Shown: positions 10,031-20,585 of the stretch, piece by piece
Layout: each line of letters starts with the position of its first letter
Numbering within the stretch: the stretch's first letter is position 1
Assembly: GCA_029237695.1 (NCBI GenBank)
Contig: CM055271.1
Coordinates: forward strand, 38,312,462-38,376,461
Source of the DNA: Conchocele bisecta
Lineage: Eukaryota > Mollusca > Bivalvia > Lucinida > Thyasiridae
Reading direction: 5' to 3'
DNA: 64,000 nucleotides
The notes under the pieces: generated by a model
What the model saw: the letters and a program-made list of their open reading frames with translations, nothing else
Databases searched by the model: none
Told to the model about the DNA's origin: nothing
Position numbers and translations under genes: made by a program

Positions 10031-10299
10031 GAAACATAAACCTGAAGATAAATGCTACCTAGTGTTGTGCCATATCGATTAGCGAAATACTCGGCTGTTC
10101 ACAAACCAAACCTCCGCTGTCATGTATCCACCTTATCCGACCACCGCTTGCCTATATCGGTGGCACCCACAAACAAAAAATAAGCTGTTCATATCTAAAT
10201 GGGACACCTGTTTATATCAGCAGACGACAATGTTTCAATTACACGGGTTATAAACATGTGTGCATTTATAGCCGAGTGTATTTCGAGGTTTCGTGTATA

Positions 10300-10525
10300 C
10301 TTTTAATTTTAAACCACATGCGACAAAGTATCGTGTCTCTCTATATATATATGACAATAACTCGCTGGTGTATTACACAGCTTTAAGCGATATGTAACCA
10401 CGGCGGTGTACTTGTTTCATGTATTGGTTTAATTTTAAACCACATGCTACAAAGTATCGAGTCGCTATATATATATGACGGAAACTCACTGGTGTGTGTT
10501 ACACATCTTTAGCGGTATGGTGGCC
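10300..10525 (+). repeat. Tandem duplication of about 126 bp
   Basis: The unit with AATTTTAAACCACATG, ACAAAGTATCG, TATATATATATGAC and CTCGCTGGTGTGT occurs twice, starting near 10302 and 10428. The surrounding 9705-10560 interval is otherwise AT-rich and without a recognisable gene. Confidence 0.7.
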
Positions 10526-10816
10526 AGTGGGTGACATAATCACGGGAGACTAACGGGGACCCGAACAAGTTTTATGTTCTGTATGCCGGCGCCGACGGAA
10601 CTGCTGGACTGTATGGTGGATGGATCTCCTGCCGCTGCAGACACGCGAATAAGCATATCACGTCCCGAGAATTTTTCTCTCGTCGGCCCTCCCTTCCATG
10701 ACGAGTTTGTTTACGTCTTCGTCCGCGTGAATTTGTGGTCGGGCCTGGGACCGGATCGCGCCCTTTAACTCCTGGTACCTGGCCATCTCTTCGGCGACCA
10801 GTTTGAACTCGCTATC

Positions 10817-11395
10817 TTATATATCGTTGTCGGCTATCGCTTTCGACACGATAACGTCGATACTGTTTTTCTTAGACCTCGCGAGAACCGCTATTCGGTC
10901 GTGTTTTCAACTCTTGGCCTCGAGCTTGCTGGCCACGAGTCTGCTCGCCATGCAAAGCAGGCATGCCCCTGCCGCGACCGCACTCAAGGTCACCGCGATC
11001 GGCGCGGCGACGACTGTTGACAATAAAAACACACTCCCCATCCCGCTCACAACGAAAGTTGAGGCTAGCGTGGTGTTCACCCCATCGACCACATTGACTG
11101 CCCGCCTATATTTCTTTGCATGACCCGTCCGCGTCTCTACCTTATGCTTGAGAATCTGTTGTATCTCGACGATCCTGGTCATCCTAAAGGATGAACCCCG
11201 CTCCTCGGCCCAAACTGCTATTACGGGTTTTGCAGCTCGCAATCGCTGTACGTGTACAAGCGCCGTAGCCGCCTCTGTGCGAGCCTGCGCTATCCTTCCC
11301 TCCTGTCGTCTCATTGTCGCTTCATCGTTGCTGGCTGCGCCCGCGACGGGAACATCCTGTTCTATGCTGTAACTACCTGTGCCGTATATGCTCAT
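10817..11395 (-). pseudogene. Two-helix membrane protein of the virus-like element, broken
   Basis: The frame from 11395 runs 162 residues to a TGA at 10907. It then continues coherently past that stop to a TAA at 10817, and further coding-like sequence goes on to about 10570 with more breaks. The middle part, from VVDGVNTTLASTFVVSGMG onward, has two adjacent hydrophobic stretches (about residues 100-150) rich in Gly, Ala and Val. Alpha-helical charged segments flank them on both sides. I believe similar proteins accompany capsid genes in Polinton-like elements of invertebrates, but I cannot name a family. It is the most distal gene of the minus-strand cluster. Two in-frame stops make it a pseudogene unless they are sequencing errors. 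Confidence 0.55.
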
Positions 11396-11417
11396 GATTA
11401 ATATGTAAATATATATA

Positions 11418-12137
11418 TTATGTTTTATCGGTTATTTCGAGATCGATCGAAATCGGGTAATCGTTCTTTAACTCTCGCGCTTTATCATCTAAAATAGAGA
11501 TATTCAATTCGTGGATGTGACCATATTCCAAACGTTTCATCTCGGGGGTTGGAAAGTCTAAGGTCAGGGTCTCACCATGGAAACAGTCGCTGTCGTGCAC
11601 GACCTTAAGGAGAGTGCTGGGGGCTCCGTCTAATGTGTTGTACGATGTGTTCAGCTGACCCAGGTGCACCCTGAGAGTTTTCGTGAAGGCGAACCCCACT
11701 GGATCGTTGCCGTCGTGCTCGCCAGGGTCAAACCATCCCTTATTGTCAGAAGGGTATGTTGTTTTAAATCCTAACTGTAAGGTCAACGTCGGTGTGACCC
11801 TTATACGGGTGGCGCGCTCGACGGTCAATGTTGCGAGTCCTGTGGCTTTCGAGATTGCGAGACTGGCTCTACCATCAAGCTCCGACGCTACAAACGCTTG
11901 GAGATCTCTGAAACCCCAAAGAACAGGAGGTAGTTTGACACCTACCGGTGGTCCGTTCTCCATGTAACCGAACCATTCGTACTCCCCCACGTTTCGCCAG
12001 CCGACCGTGAACGTGATTGATCTGAGGCCGGCCCGCCGTTTCCCGCAGCAGTTGTCGATCGAATTCTGAAGTACACAATCCTCCCTTTGAACATTGGTGA
12101 GCATAGCAAACATGCTAATATATTTCATGGATACCAA
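11418..12137 (-). CDS. Penton-like minor capsid protein candidate of virus-like element
   Basis: This intact 239-residue frame has no stops. A better start than the first Met may be residue 12 (MLTNVQRED). The sequence looks beta-rich, with alternating hydrophobic strands such as RIRVTPTLTLQLGFK and HIHELNISILDDKARELKND near the C-terminus. A VKLPPVLWGFRDLQAFV segment precedes. Beta-rich proteins of about 200-250 residues with an LPPG-like motif, an LGF motif and a closing I.I.DD.G strand pair are typical penton/minor-capsid companions in Polinton and adintovirus-type elements. It overlaps the upstream ORF by 23 bases and is followed 22 bases later by the next minus-strand gene, so one transcription unit is likely. 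The assignment rests on pattern and neighbourhood, not on an alignment. Confidence 0.55.
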   Translation of the reverse strand: MVSMKYISMFAMLTNVQREDCVLQNSIDNCCGKRRAGLRSITFTVGWRNVGEYEWFGYMENGPPVGVKLPPVLWGFRDLQAFVASELDGRASLAISKATGLATLTVERATRIRVTPTLTLQLGFKTTYPSDNKGWFDPGEHDGNDPVGFAFTKTLRVHLGQLNTSYNTLDGAPSTLLKVVHDSDCFHGETLTLDFPTPEMKRLEYGHIHELNISILDDKARELKNDYPISIDLEITDKT

Positions 12138-12555
12138 TGCGCTTGGCTTTAATAATGATGCAAAGTACCTGGTCGACGGGGTCTACGCCGCTAAGGCATG
12201 CGCTCCCCGGCTGGTGCACCCCACTATCCAAGTTCGCTGCGGAACATGCTTTCAAACCAACTTCCTCGACATCTTTGAACAATATCGGCTGCCCAAGATT
12301 ACTACCATGGAGGCCGTGAACGGGTGGAAAGCAACACCGATGTATTTTTGGCAGAATCAGCGCGGTGAATAGTAGGAGATTGACGATCGCGACGATTAAA
12401 GCCCAAGCATTCTCGGCGAGCCATCCGGCCGTTTTAGATAATATAGATAGCAAGAAGGAGATGAGACCCCCAATCAACCCAGGCAGCGCGGCAGCCGCCT
12501 TTCCTGCTAATTTAGCCAGGAGACTGGCGAGGGCTTTTGGTTGCTTTTTACCCAC
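12115..12555 (-). CDS. Small amphipathic/hydrophobic protein (pX/pVI-like candidate), probably frameshifted tail
   Basis: Residues 1-15 are basic (MGKKQPKALASLLAKLAG). Residues 15-65 are a nearly unbroken hydrophobic run including ALPGLIGGLISFLLSILSK and AWALIVAIVNLLLF. This fits the small membrane-active virion peptides found beside capsid genes in Polinton, adintovirus and adenovirus-like elements. The remaining 75 residues are ordinary and Cys-rich and may be out of the ancestral frame. The start is clear because the Lys-rich N-terminus begins at the first Met. It lies between the coiled-coil gene and the penton-like gene. Confidence 0.5.
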   Translation of the reverse strand: MGKKQPKALASLLAKLAGKAAAALPGLIGGLISFLLSILSKTAGWLAENAWALIVAIVNLLLFTALILPKIHRCCFPPVHGLHGSNLGQPILFKDVEEVGLKACSAANLDSGVHQPGSACLSGVDPVDQVLCIIIKAKRIGIHEIY

Positions 12556-12661
12556 TCCGGTGCGGGTGCTGGCGCTGGTGCAGCCGCCGCACCACCACCA
12601 CCACCCGTGATAGCTAGAACTAGGGTCGATATAGTCATGCAGAGAGCTGTGAGGATGCTGA

Positions 12662-13279
12662 CTATTGTGACGCCCTGCTCTCTGTCAGAGTGCGAAGACG
12701 CTCACCAAGTGTCGTGTCCTCGTGCAGGACCCCCGAGATTGTTTCGTGGATCCGACTTATTTGCGCACGGAGCGCCTCACGTATGGTCGAGGCAGCCTCC
12801 AATCGAGCTTCTCTTTCATCTCGCAACGACCGCAGTCGTTCGGTGATCCGCTCGATAGATTCTCTAGCGTCACGGGCTTCCTCCAGTTTTCTTTCTTCTA
12901 GCGCGATATGTTCATCCAGCGCCGTAAGTTTGGAGAGGTTAAGGACCAGTTCGCCCCGGACTGTTTGCATAGCCTCATCGAGGCCAGGTAGTTCGCGAAG
13001 GCTCAACGGTGGGTGATCCATCACGCTGAGTATCTCGTTTTCGCTAATCTCCATTGTGCGAATAGCGTCGGTGTCTGCCCGAGGGACCTCGCTGATCTCG
13101 GCCGTTGCTATCGCGGCGGCCGTCTTCGCCATTGTTTCGTCGGTAGACTGTAGGGTGTGTACAGCACAGGCCGGCATAATTGTTTTACCAGGCTTCCAAT
13201 CTGGGAAGACTAGTTCGCCCCTTATGATGTGACCATTTCCGGCAATGGTGCTCAGCGCTGGGGGTTTTCCGGTCCTCAT
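12662..13279 (-). CDS. Coiled-coil protein of the virus-like element
   Basis: This 205-residue frame is free of stops. Residues 1-45 include a GNGHIIRGELVFPDW segment with beta character. Residues 95-205 are strongly charged and helical, with heptad-like Leu/Ile spacing (LSKLTALDEHIALEERKLEE and ERITERLRSLRDEREARLEA), which predicts a long coiled coil. It is the first gene of the minus-strand cluster, with its start about 280 bases from the divergent capsid start. A structural or scaffolding role is plausible from position only. I do not recognise a named family. Confidence 0.5.
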   Translation of the reverse strand: MRTGKPPALSTIAGNGHIIRGELVFPDWKPGKTIMPACAVHTLQSTDETMAKTAAAIATAEISEVPRADTDAIRTMEISENEILSVMDHPPLSLRELPGLDEAMQTVRGELVLNLSKLTALDEHIALEERKLEEARDARESIERITERLRSLRDEREARLEAASTIREALRAQISRIHETISGVLHEDTTLGERLRTLTESRASQ

Positions 13280-13556
13280 CTTGACGATTGGGACATTTTA
13301 TGCTTTTTGTCGTAACCTACCGGACAGATCCAATTCGAACTCGGAGTAGTCGCGGCCGACAGATGGGACCGCACCTTTTTCAGCCAAATTGTTGTAATAC
13401 CCATCTACAGATGCCGGCTGGCATCTCTATGAAGGGCATTTCGTCATCGTCGGCGCTCTTATAATCGAGGTAATCATCTCGGTTGCCCGTAGTGAGATCG
13501 AATTCACCGATGTATTGAACAAAAAACCACACGCGTTTAATAGTTTCATCGAAACT

Positions 13557-14811
13557 ATGTCTTCGAGTCAATACGGGCGCAAATTCAATGCATACCGCAG
13601 ACTGCGGGAGCCCCTCGGTGCGAAAGGTGTGAGACAGAGCGTCGTTATTACGAACAACCCATCGACGATCGACCAGAATCAGCAGCTCTTGGCCAGCTTC
13701 CCCAACCTCGAAGTTAACAACGTCATTGTGCCGGGGACTGTTCGCCTCGCTTTCACTATTTCGCTGACGTCGACAGACGCGGCCGAACCGCCGTTCAGAA
13801 GCTGGGTCGCGCCATCGTCAAGAAGACCATGATAAAGATTTCTGGTAATGAGGTGATGTCGATCGACGACAGCGACGTCTACCATTGTTACCAAGACCTG
13901 TGAAAGACGGCACAAGAGCGCGAAAATGCGGTATATCAGGGTATTGACACCAGCCGAAATAGGAACGTAACCAGACTTAGAATCGGGTGTGGTGATAAGG
14001 TAGATAACGTCGTGAGAGACAACGCGATCGCGGCCGCTTACGACAACTGCTTCTACATCCCGCTCGACTTTAAGTTGCTGGAGAGCCACATGCCCTACTA
14101 TCATAACGCTTTGGCCGACCGCCTCGAATACGAACTAACGTTCAACGTCTACGACCGAGTTCTCATAGCCACTGACATGGCATCGACGTATTCGATCGAC
14201 AATATTTCGCTGGAGAACGACATGGTCACGATGCCCGAACTCGCGCGATTGACCAGAACCCAGTACGCCGGGCGAGTTGCCATCCTTTACGACCGAGTTC
14301 TTCGCCATTGCAAGATGACGAAAGACAAAAGCGAGACATTGTGGAATATTAATGTTAACCTCCCCGCCCGCTCGATGAAAGGCATACTGGGGTGCTGTTC
14401 GAGGAGGCTCGGTTCGCGCTTGGGGCTAGAAAAACCGACAAATTGTATAACCCCAAACTCACAAAGGTCGAGGTGACGATTGAGGGAGTCCCCAATCTGT
14501 TCTACAGCCAGGGCATTCGCGCACTCCAGCAGTGGAACGAAGTCAAAAAACAGTTTGCTACCGGCTCTAAGCTCGCCCCTGAGGTTGCCGCGGTTTCCAA
14601 AGACCTGCAGCTCTCGGACGTCTCCCTCGCAGAGTTCCTGACTTCCAAGTACGCGCTATGGCTAGACATGCGAACCAGCGACGACGACCAACGGCACGGT
14701 AGTGGACGCCAAGTTGAGAACGCCAGCGAGGGTGTGACGATCCAGATAACCAAAGAGGCGGACGGCAACGGTGCATTAAACGTGTACATATATATGGGCC
14801 GCGCTCTGTGA
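13557..14811 (+). pseudogene. Major-capsid-like gene of a Polinton/adintovirus-type element, frameshifted
   Basis: The coding signal runs through all three plus frames in turn. Frame one is 13557 to about 13780, and the next is about 13780 to 14390. That second part has an in-frame TGA near 13900 where the context wants a Trp codon. The third is about 14390 to 14811. Recognisable stretches include NNPSTIDQNQQLLASFPNLE and VPGTVRLAF in the first part, HNALADRLEYELTFNVYDRV in the second and VEVTIEGVPNLFYSQGIRAL and NASEGVTIQI in the third. Length, beta-rich character and neighbours fit a double-jelly-roll capsid protein. Two frameshifts and one stop disable it here. The frame also ends inside the element's terminal repeat. 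An upstream in-frame ATG at 13515 exists, but the conserved-looking sequence starts at 13557. Confidence 0.6.
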
Positions 14812-14830
14812 AAACCGGCCTTAATGACAA
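14787..14830 (-). repeat. Terminal motif of the virus-like element (right end)
   Basis: Read on the minus strand it is TTGTCATTAAGGCCGG, then TTTTCACAGAG and CGCGGC...CATATATATG. The same sequence, with few differences, stands on the plus strand at 26649-26690 directly before the ATPase gene. It is therefore a good candidate for the element's terminal inverted repeat. Confidence 0.75.
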
Positions 14831-14879
14831 CGTCATGAAAGCCATGAAAATGACGTCGCAAAGTTACGCTTGAAACCAC

Positions 14880-16200
14880 AGGTGACGGGAAAAAAAATCA
14901 CATGACGGTGTATATATATATAGATATTAAAGGTTAGCAACGAACTTTACGAAGTGAAAGACGTGGCTTTTAAAAATCTGTTAATATGATAGAAATTGGT
15001 ACCTTACTATTCCGTTTGATGTTTAATATTTGTGAAAATACACCAGTCCGGGTCTCGGTGCCGTTTACTGGGTGTAAGAGTACCTTGCGCCTGTGGTACA
15101 GCACTAGATTTGTAACCTAGTCCTCCCCGGAAAAAAGTCGTCGTTATCGAGGGTCCCTGAATTGTTGCTCAAATTTCCCATTATCGAGTATTTGTAGACG
15201 TTCAACACGTCGACATTTATAATGTTACATTTAAACCGATTTTGTATACGCCCACAGTGAAGTACACATCCTGGTATGCTCGCTATGCTTCTTACTTGTG
15301 GACAAAATCCGATTGTTATCTTTCTTCATCAGAAAATTCAATCGACCTATTTTACAACGGCCATTTTTGTTGGAGAGAGATGCTGCGGCCTGATTGGCTA
15401 AAAATCGCGAAAGGAAAATATTACAAATGTATGATTTAAAATTTATTTTTTTAAGTTACAGTGTCTACTGATATTTAAGTTTATTTTTAATAAATTTTAT
15501 TAATCATTTTAATACTAAATAGTATTTAATAATACACCAAGTTACAGTTTACCATATATGGTCATTGTGGTTGTTGTTGTAGATTTAAGAGTAAACAAAC
15601 CGGGGTCTCATTGACTGCAAGTGCATGCTAAAATGCGCTATTTTCATATTGCTACCTAACTACTGTATATTTTTGCATTTTTTACTTTAAATTATTTTCA
15701 CAATTTGAAATCTACATTCCTTTGTGCTAAACAAAACAGAGAATTACACCGTGTACAGTACTACGTAAGTTTATCGGATAACTTTCCAGGTTGTGTCAAC
15801 GCATGGTTACTTGAATAGTTCTGTGGGTGGGGTATTGATCTGGGAACGTTTCTGTCACAACAGTCGCCGAGCCATAATAATTTGATTTGTGTATCGATTT
15901 GATAAATATACTGTTTTGGGGTATTTTATACAGCGGATCTAACATGTTTGGTGATTTTTATGGTATTTATTAATAGACTACTAACTTTATAAGTAACTAC
16001 GCTAAGCCGAGTTTCTTATGCAATCAGTACATCATAATGAGTTTAATAGTAAATATCATGTTAAGTAATCAGTTATTTAAGATCCTATTTATTGTATAAT
16101 ATAATCATAGAAACATACTGAAGCTGTACTGATCAATTAACTGAATGTTTTCTATAGCCTAGTTTCTTACACTAACTAGTACATATTTGACCTGTATGGA
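14880..16200. other. AT-rich stretch without genes
   Basis: I see no gene in this interval. At 15128-15175 a short sequence (AAAAAGTCGTCGTTATCGAG...GTCCCTGA) is the inverse of 23338-23372, marking a small dispersed repeat. Confidence 0.5.
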
Positions 16201-16204
16201 AAGG

Positions 16205-16555
16205 GGGTTGGGGGAGGAGAATCTCAAAATCCGAACTGAATATTTACAGAAAAATTAGTACCATAACCTGGTCTGGTGCCAGATCATCACCATACTAGAA
16301 TCACTAGAATCACTTAGCCACACTCCCTAAAAGTAATAGGATTAGTAATAATCTTTCTATCTTTATAATAGGTGACATCTCTGAAGCAACAATAAAGCCG
16401 AAAATAAACTGTACCGGAGGGCCAAATTAGGGAGATTCTGGCAAGGATGAATACCATCGTTAAATTTACCCTATGCATGCTCTTGACAAGCCGCCCACTC
16501 CAGACAACAAATTGTCGATACAATGCGTTCAGAAATATGATAGCAATCAATTTTT
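16205..16555. repeat. Dispersed repeat (ACTTGGCCCCCTCCC family)
   Basis: This shares the order AATCCGAACTGAATATTTACA, TGGTGCCAGATC, AATCACTTAGCC and AGTAATAGGATTAGTAATAA with copies at 19500-19705, 24930-25160, 49655-49805 and 51780-51960. The copies at 19600 and 49680 are nearly identical, so the family was active fairly recently. Confidence 0.65.
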
Positions 16556-16867
16556 ATTACTCCCCTTTCATCACCTGCTGTACAATGTAACATTCAAATG
16601 TATCCGAGATTCAGCTTGGCTTTTATTTAGAAGACACCACTAGATGTTAATTTTCCTATACCCTGTGACTAACAAACATTGCCGATCCAGATAAGGCACA
16701 TGGACCCTTTCAACACTAAATAACTGGAACAGATTTTGATATGTTAATTTACCGATCTAATTGTCACTAAATGATTTTCAGACTAGTCCATTATGACAAG
16801 AATTCCGCCACGGAACCGGTGTCGCGCCTGCCGAGGCATTTGACCGTGAACATTAGTAAATAGATTA

Positions 16868-17200
16868 CCTTGACCTTCAAAATTTGGATGTGGGGGTGTG
16901 TGCGTAATGAAGCATCATCCCTAGACAAACTTGATGTGAAATATTATCAATGTCTGGCAAGGGGTTAAAGAGATATTGTGAAAAAACAATAACTTTAACG
17001 CATTTCTGTTACAAAACCGGTGAACATTACCAGGAAATAAATGACCTTGACCTTCAAAATTTGGATGTGGGGGTGTGCGTAATGAAGCATCATCCCTAGA
17101 CAAACATTGATGTGAAATATTATCAATGTCTGGCAAGGGGTTAAAGAGATATTGTGAAAAATAAATAACTTCAACGCATTTGCCTTACAAAAAAACCGGA
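16868..17200 (+). repeat. Tandem duplication of about 177 bp
   Basis: The unit CCTTGACCTTCAAAATTTGG ... GGCAAGGGGTTAAAGAGATA ... TTAACGCATTT occurs twice in succession. A TCGCGCCTCTGCTAAAGCAG hairpin-like motif follows at 17230-17262. Confidence 0.8.
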
Positions 17201-17689
17201 CGACGACGGAAAAAGCGCCCACTATAGTCGCGCCTCTGCTAAAGCAGGCGCGACAAAAAGGGGTTGTTTTTTTCTTCTCCAAAACATATGAAAATTACTT
17301 GTAAAAAGTGCATATATATCCTGATGAGTTGACTGGTCGCAAGCCGGCTCATCTGCATTTACACTGTTTGCAAATTCCACTATAGAGGTACATGTATGTT
17401 ATGTTGAAAGGATTATGCTTGTTACAATAACATTGCTATGACCTGGTGATAAACTTCAACCAATTATATCAACTGCCATCCATCACATTGCACACTGGCC
17501 TCCTAAATTGACAATATGTAACACAGTCCTGCAGAGGACCATCTGAGCAGATGGGTATGAAGCTAGAGCTTCGTTGTAATTACATAATTAATATAGCATG
17601 AAGTGCATGTACGGTACATACCATATTTATTCTCGTAAACATACATGGGATGTGCAACGTTTGAAATAAAAAACAATTCAGCAGAGCTG

Positions 17690-17890
17690 CAGATAAGCTG
17701 CGTATTTGCGTAAACAACCAATTAAAATTGCCAAAAACCCAATTGAAATCAGAAGTAGCAAGTATCAAAAAGCAATAACAAATTTGTGGTACCTTTATCA
17801 TGCTACAGAAAACAATAAAGACCACAAATATAGCATATTTTTCTTACTTTCCATGAAAACACATCTTGGTATTTCATTAGTAATGAAATG
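17690..17890. repeat. Dispersed repeat (AAAACCCAATTG family)
   Basis: The segment GCTGCAGATAAGCTGCGTAT ... CACATCTTGGTATTTC recurs at 31868-32110, and its other end (ATACCCAATTGCTT ... TCCTTATCTGGA) is at 29210-29335 and 32164-32246. The pairing with ATGAAATGCCAAGACATG gives a local palindrome. Confidence 0.65.
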
Positions 17891-18109
17891 CCAAGACATG
17901 TTTTCATTTTGTGTTTCCTTCGACCTCAAATCATGTTCTCAGACACACCCTCTGAATTGCGAGACAATCACCTTCACTACAGCCTACTTCCAGAAATTAA
18001 TTTGCCTATATCTGTACCATATTTTAATCCCGATTGGCTTTGTTTGTTTTATGAAAAATTGTGTGTGAAATGTAAGGAAATGTTTATTTAACCAGATGAC
18101 CTGATTATC

Positions 18110-18240
18110 TTGAAATAATGCCCTCGTGATTGGGTCCTACTGCTAAATAAACTTGGTTCGCTAAGCTCACTCGTTTATTTAGCGTAAGGACACACTCACT
18201 CACGCATTATTTCACAATAATCAGTTTACCTGGCTAAATA
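18110..18240. mobile_element. Small foldback element
   Basis: CTGATTATCTTGAAATAATG faces CATTATTTCACAATAATCAG, and a central pair TAAATAAAC/GTTTATTTA surrounds CGCTAAGC. Confidence 0.65.
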
Positions 18241-18664
18241 AACGATATGTGTTGCATACTAGAATTTGTAAATATTGAACAGTAATGATTTGCTGGTGGT
18301 TGATCTCAGTACAAGCTGTGAATAAAAGCCTGGGTTACTGTCTGTTTTGTGTAAACCTGTTTATTTCTGAGGGCTACATGAACACTGAAAAAAAGTAGTT
18401 TTTTTTGTTTATATTTCTTTTCAGCAAATTTTCAGCAAGAGTCAACCATTGACTTTACCATACAAAAAAAATGCTTAATACCCTCCCGTAATTTAACATT
18501 GGCTAAAATGTTGAATATCGGAAAAAAAACCTCATGTAAAAGAATGCTCATTTATTAATTTTGCCAAATATTAATAATCGTGAAATAATATTATTTTTTC
18601 AATATATAGGGTAGGTGAAATAAATTGTTTGGTTTTGTCAAACAGATAGTACCGGTAGTACCCT

Positions 18665-19216
18665 TCATCTGGGTGGTGCAAATTTTCGATGTAACCACTT
18701 GGTCAAGTTGCATTCGTCACAACAAATCCGGTCCATATCAACATTATTAACATGGTAACATTTAGCACACAAGCTGATGTCTAGTTACTTCTGGTACTGT
18801 GTGGTCATTTTTGGAGCTGAAACATGAACCTCTTTCCTGTGTTCCATCTTCTTTTTGATATTCATAGAATCCATTATATCTCTGGTGAATTGCTCGAGGA
18901 AGACAAGCACTGGTGTATTTTTCAATATGACATGAAACAAGTCAGTTAGTACACAAACTTTCACCACAATATTATCCATGCACCATTGAACATTATCATT
19001 TATATTGTCATGGTTGAATCTGGTATATGTATTCAAGTTTAATATCACTGAAGAGAGAAGTGAAACATTGATAGATGTATGCTGCTTAGCATCACTTTCT
19101 AAAGTGTCCAACTCATGATATTCAACCACTATTTCTCTTACTGCCTCATCTACTTCTCATCAGTTGGCACATCGCTGTCTTGTTCATCATTTACTTTACA
19201 TGTGTCACTTTCTGAC
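18665..19216 (-). pseudogene. Unrecognised gene with PHD-like zinc pattern, broken
   Basis: On the minus strand an acceptor-like ATATTTTCAG precedes 19216. The following frame gives SESDTCKVNDEQDSDVP, shifts by one base near 19155, and then runs to a TAA at 18785. The main part contains HTSINVSLLSSVILNLNTYT and NDNVQWCMDNIVVKVCVLTD. In the same frame beyond the TAA comes SLCAKCYHVNNVDMDRICCD followed by ECNLTKWLHRKF, then TGA at 18665. C-x2-C, then CCDEC-x4-W-x-H, is the front half of a PHD finger. One frameshift and one internal stop argue for a pseudogene or a broken transposon gene. I do not recognise the N-terminal part. A relation to the plus-strand PHD-type gene 3 kb to the right is possible but untested. 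Confidence 0.45.
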
Positions 19217-19499
19217 CTGAAAATATAATAATTAAAAGTGTATTATTATAACAGTAGATTTCTGAGTATTTGCCAAGGTCATGTTAATGGCAGCATGAGT
19301 ATGTTCCAAATGCTTACATGTATCAAGTGTGTGCAAATAATGAAGCAATCATCATGTAATATTAAAGCTGGGGTCCCATATGCCAGGTTATAATATAGCG
19401 ATACAGATATTTCTGTATATTGAATATTCTGTAGATATGTTTGTTTGGTCATTTATGGCCAGATCAATGGGTTTAGTACTAAATCCCATATATTACCTG

Positions 19500-19945
19500 T
19501 ACATGTACAAATGGGGGAAAATCCCTAAATCGGAACTGAATATTTACAATAAAAATTCTATATATTCAGCCCTGAAATCAAAATAATCCTGAACTGATGC
19601 CAGGTCCTCGCCACACCAGAATCACTTGGCCCCCTCCCAAAAGCAGTAGGATCAGTAATAATCTTACTAATTTTATAATGGGCAATAACCCAATTCAACT
19701 CCCAGGTAATTCTGTAGATATGACATTTTCTGGCAAAACAAACATTCATTCACCATTGCCCCACATATTGATTGGCATTATTATACATTTTATATCAGAT
19801 GTAAATTTCCACACTGATATCAGGGGCGATAACTGTGTTTCCTTAAAATGCTAACAGACATTACAGTATTTACTATTTATTCTCTGTATGTACTTTATAA
19901 TCTGTCGAAAATATGATTTTTTCAAGCGACACATTTAATTAGTAT
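19500..19945. repeat. Two dispersed repeats end to end
   Basis: The left part (to 19705) is the ACTTGGCCCCCTCCC family and nearly matches 49655-49805, including GGGCAATAACCCAATTCAAC. The right part (from about 19718) is the inverse portion of the GCCCACTCAGTAGGCACA family. It carries TTTTCTGGCAAAACAAACAT and GATATCAGGGGCGATAACTG and matches 39345-39580 and 48600-48790. Confidence 0.7.
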
Positions 19946-19961
19946 AAATAATTAAACTAGA

Positions 19962-20575
19962 AATGTGGCCTGTCGGCACACGAATGCCCCCGCTGGCAGC
20001 CAAATAAAACGAGGCATATTTGATTATAAGCCATTTACCCGAGCGTTAAGGTTTTGAACGCACCTTGACCCTGGGCTTAGTGGGGGCGGGACGAATGTGG
20101 ATTTGTCACAGGGCGGTAGAGGACCATTGTAGCAATGCGTGTGTGAAATGTGAAGCAGATCCGAGCAAGGAAACACAAATTATAAGCCATTTAACTGAAT
20201 GTTAAGGTTTCAAACGCACCAAGTCTGTGATTAGCGGGGGCAGGACGAATGTGGATTTGTCACAGGGCGGTAGAGGACCATTGGAGCAATGCGTGTGTGA
20301 AAGTTAGTGTAGGATTGAGAAACGCGCACGTAGATTTGTCCCAAAGTGGCAAGTAAACAATTAAAGTGGAAAAGGTGAAGGTCAAAGGTGAAGGTCGAAG
20401 TAATGGGTGGTGGAGTGTGTAAGGCATGTTCATATGTATCATGTGTATACATATTTAAGCGATTGGCAAAAGTATTGAGAAGTTATTGTAGGATTGAGAA
20501 ACGTGCACGTAGATTTGTCCCAAAGTGCTAAGTAAACATTTAAAAACTTAACAGCCCATCGTTTTATTATTTACG
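19962..20575 (-). mobile_element. Helitron-like non-autonomous element (candidate)
   Basis: Read on the minus strand, the end at 19962-19996 is GGCATTCGTGTGCCGACAGG followed by CCACATTTCTAG and T. That is a short hairpin (GGCA/TGCC) followed by CTAG before a T, the signature of a Helitron 3' end. The interior has a duplicated block of about 155 bases (GGACGAATGTGGATTTGTCA, 20090-20300) and a duplicated GAGAAACGCGCACGTAGATT. The same terminal sequence stands at 27719-27757. Confidence 0.45.
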
Positions 20576-20585
20576 ACAATTTAAA

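Noticed and set aside
13380..13571. Small minus-strand ORF overlapping the capsid start
   Set aside because: It reads plausibly but has no recognisable motif, overlaps the divergent capsid start and has no continuation. It cannot be supported as a gene.
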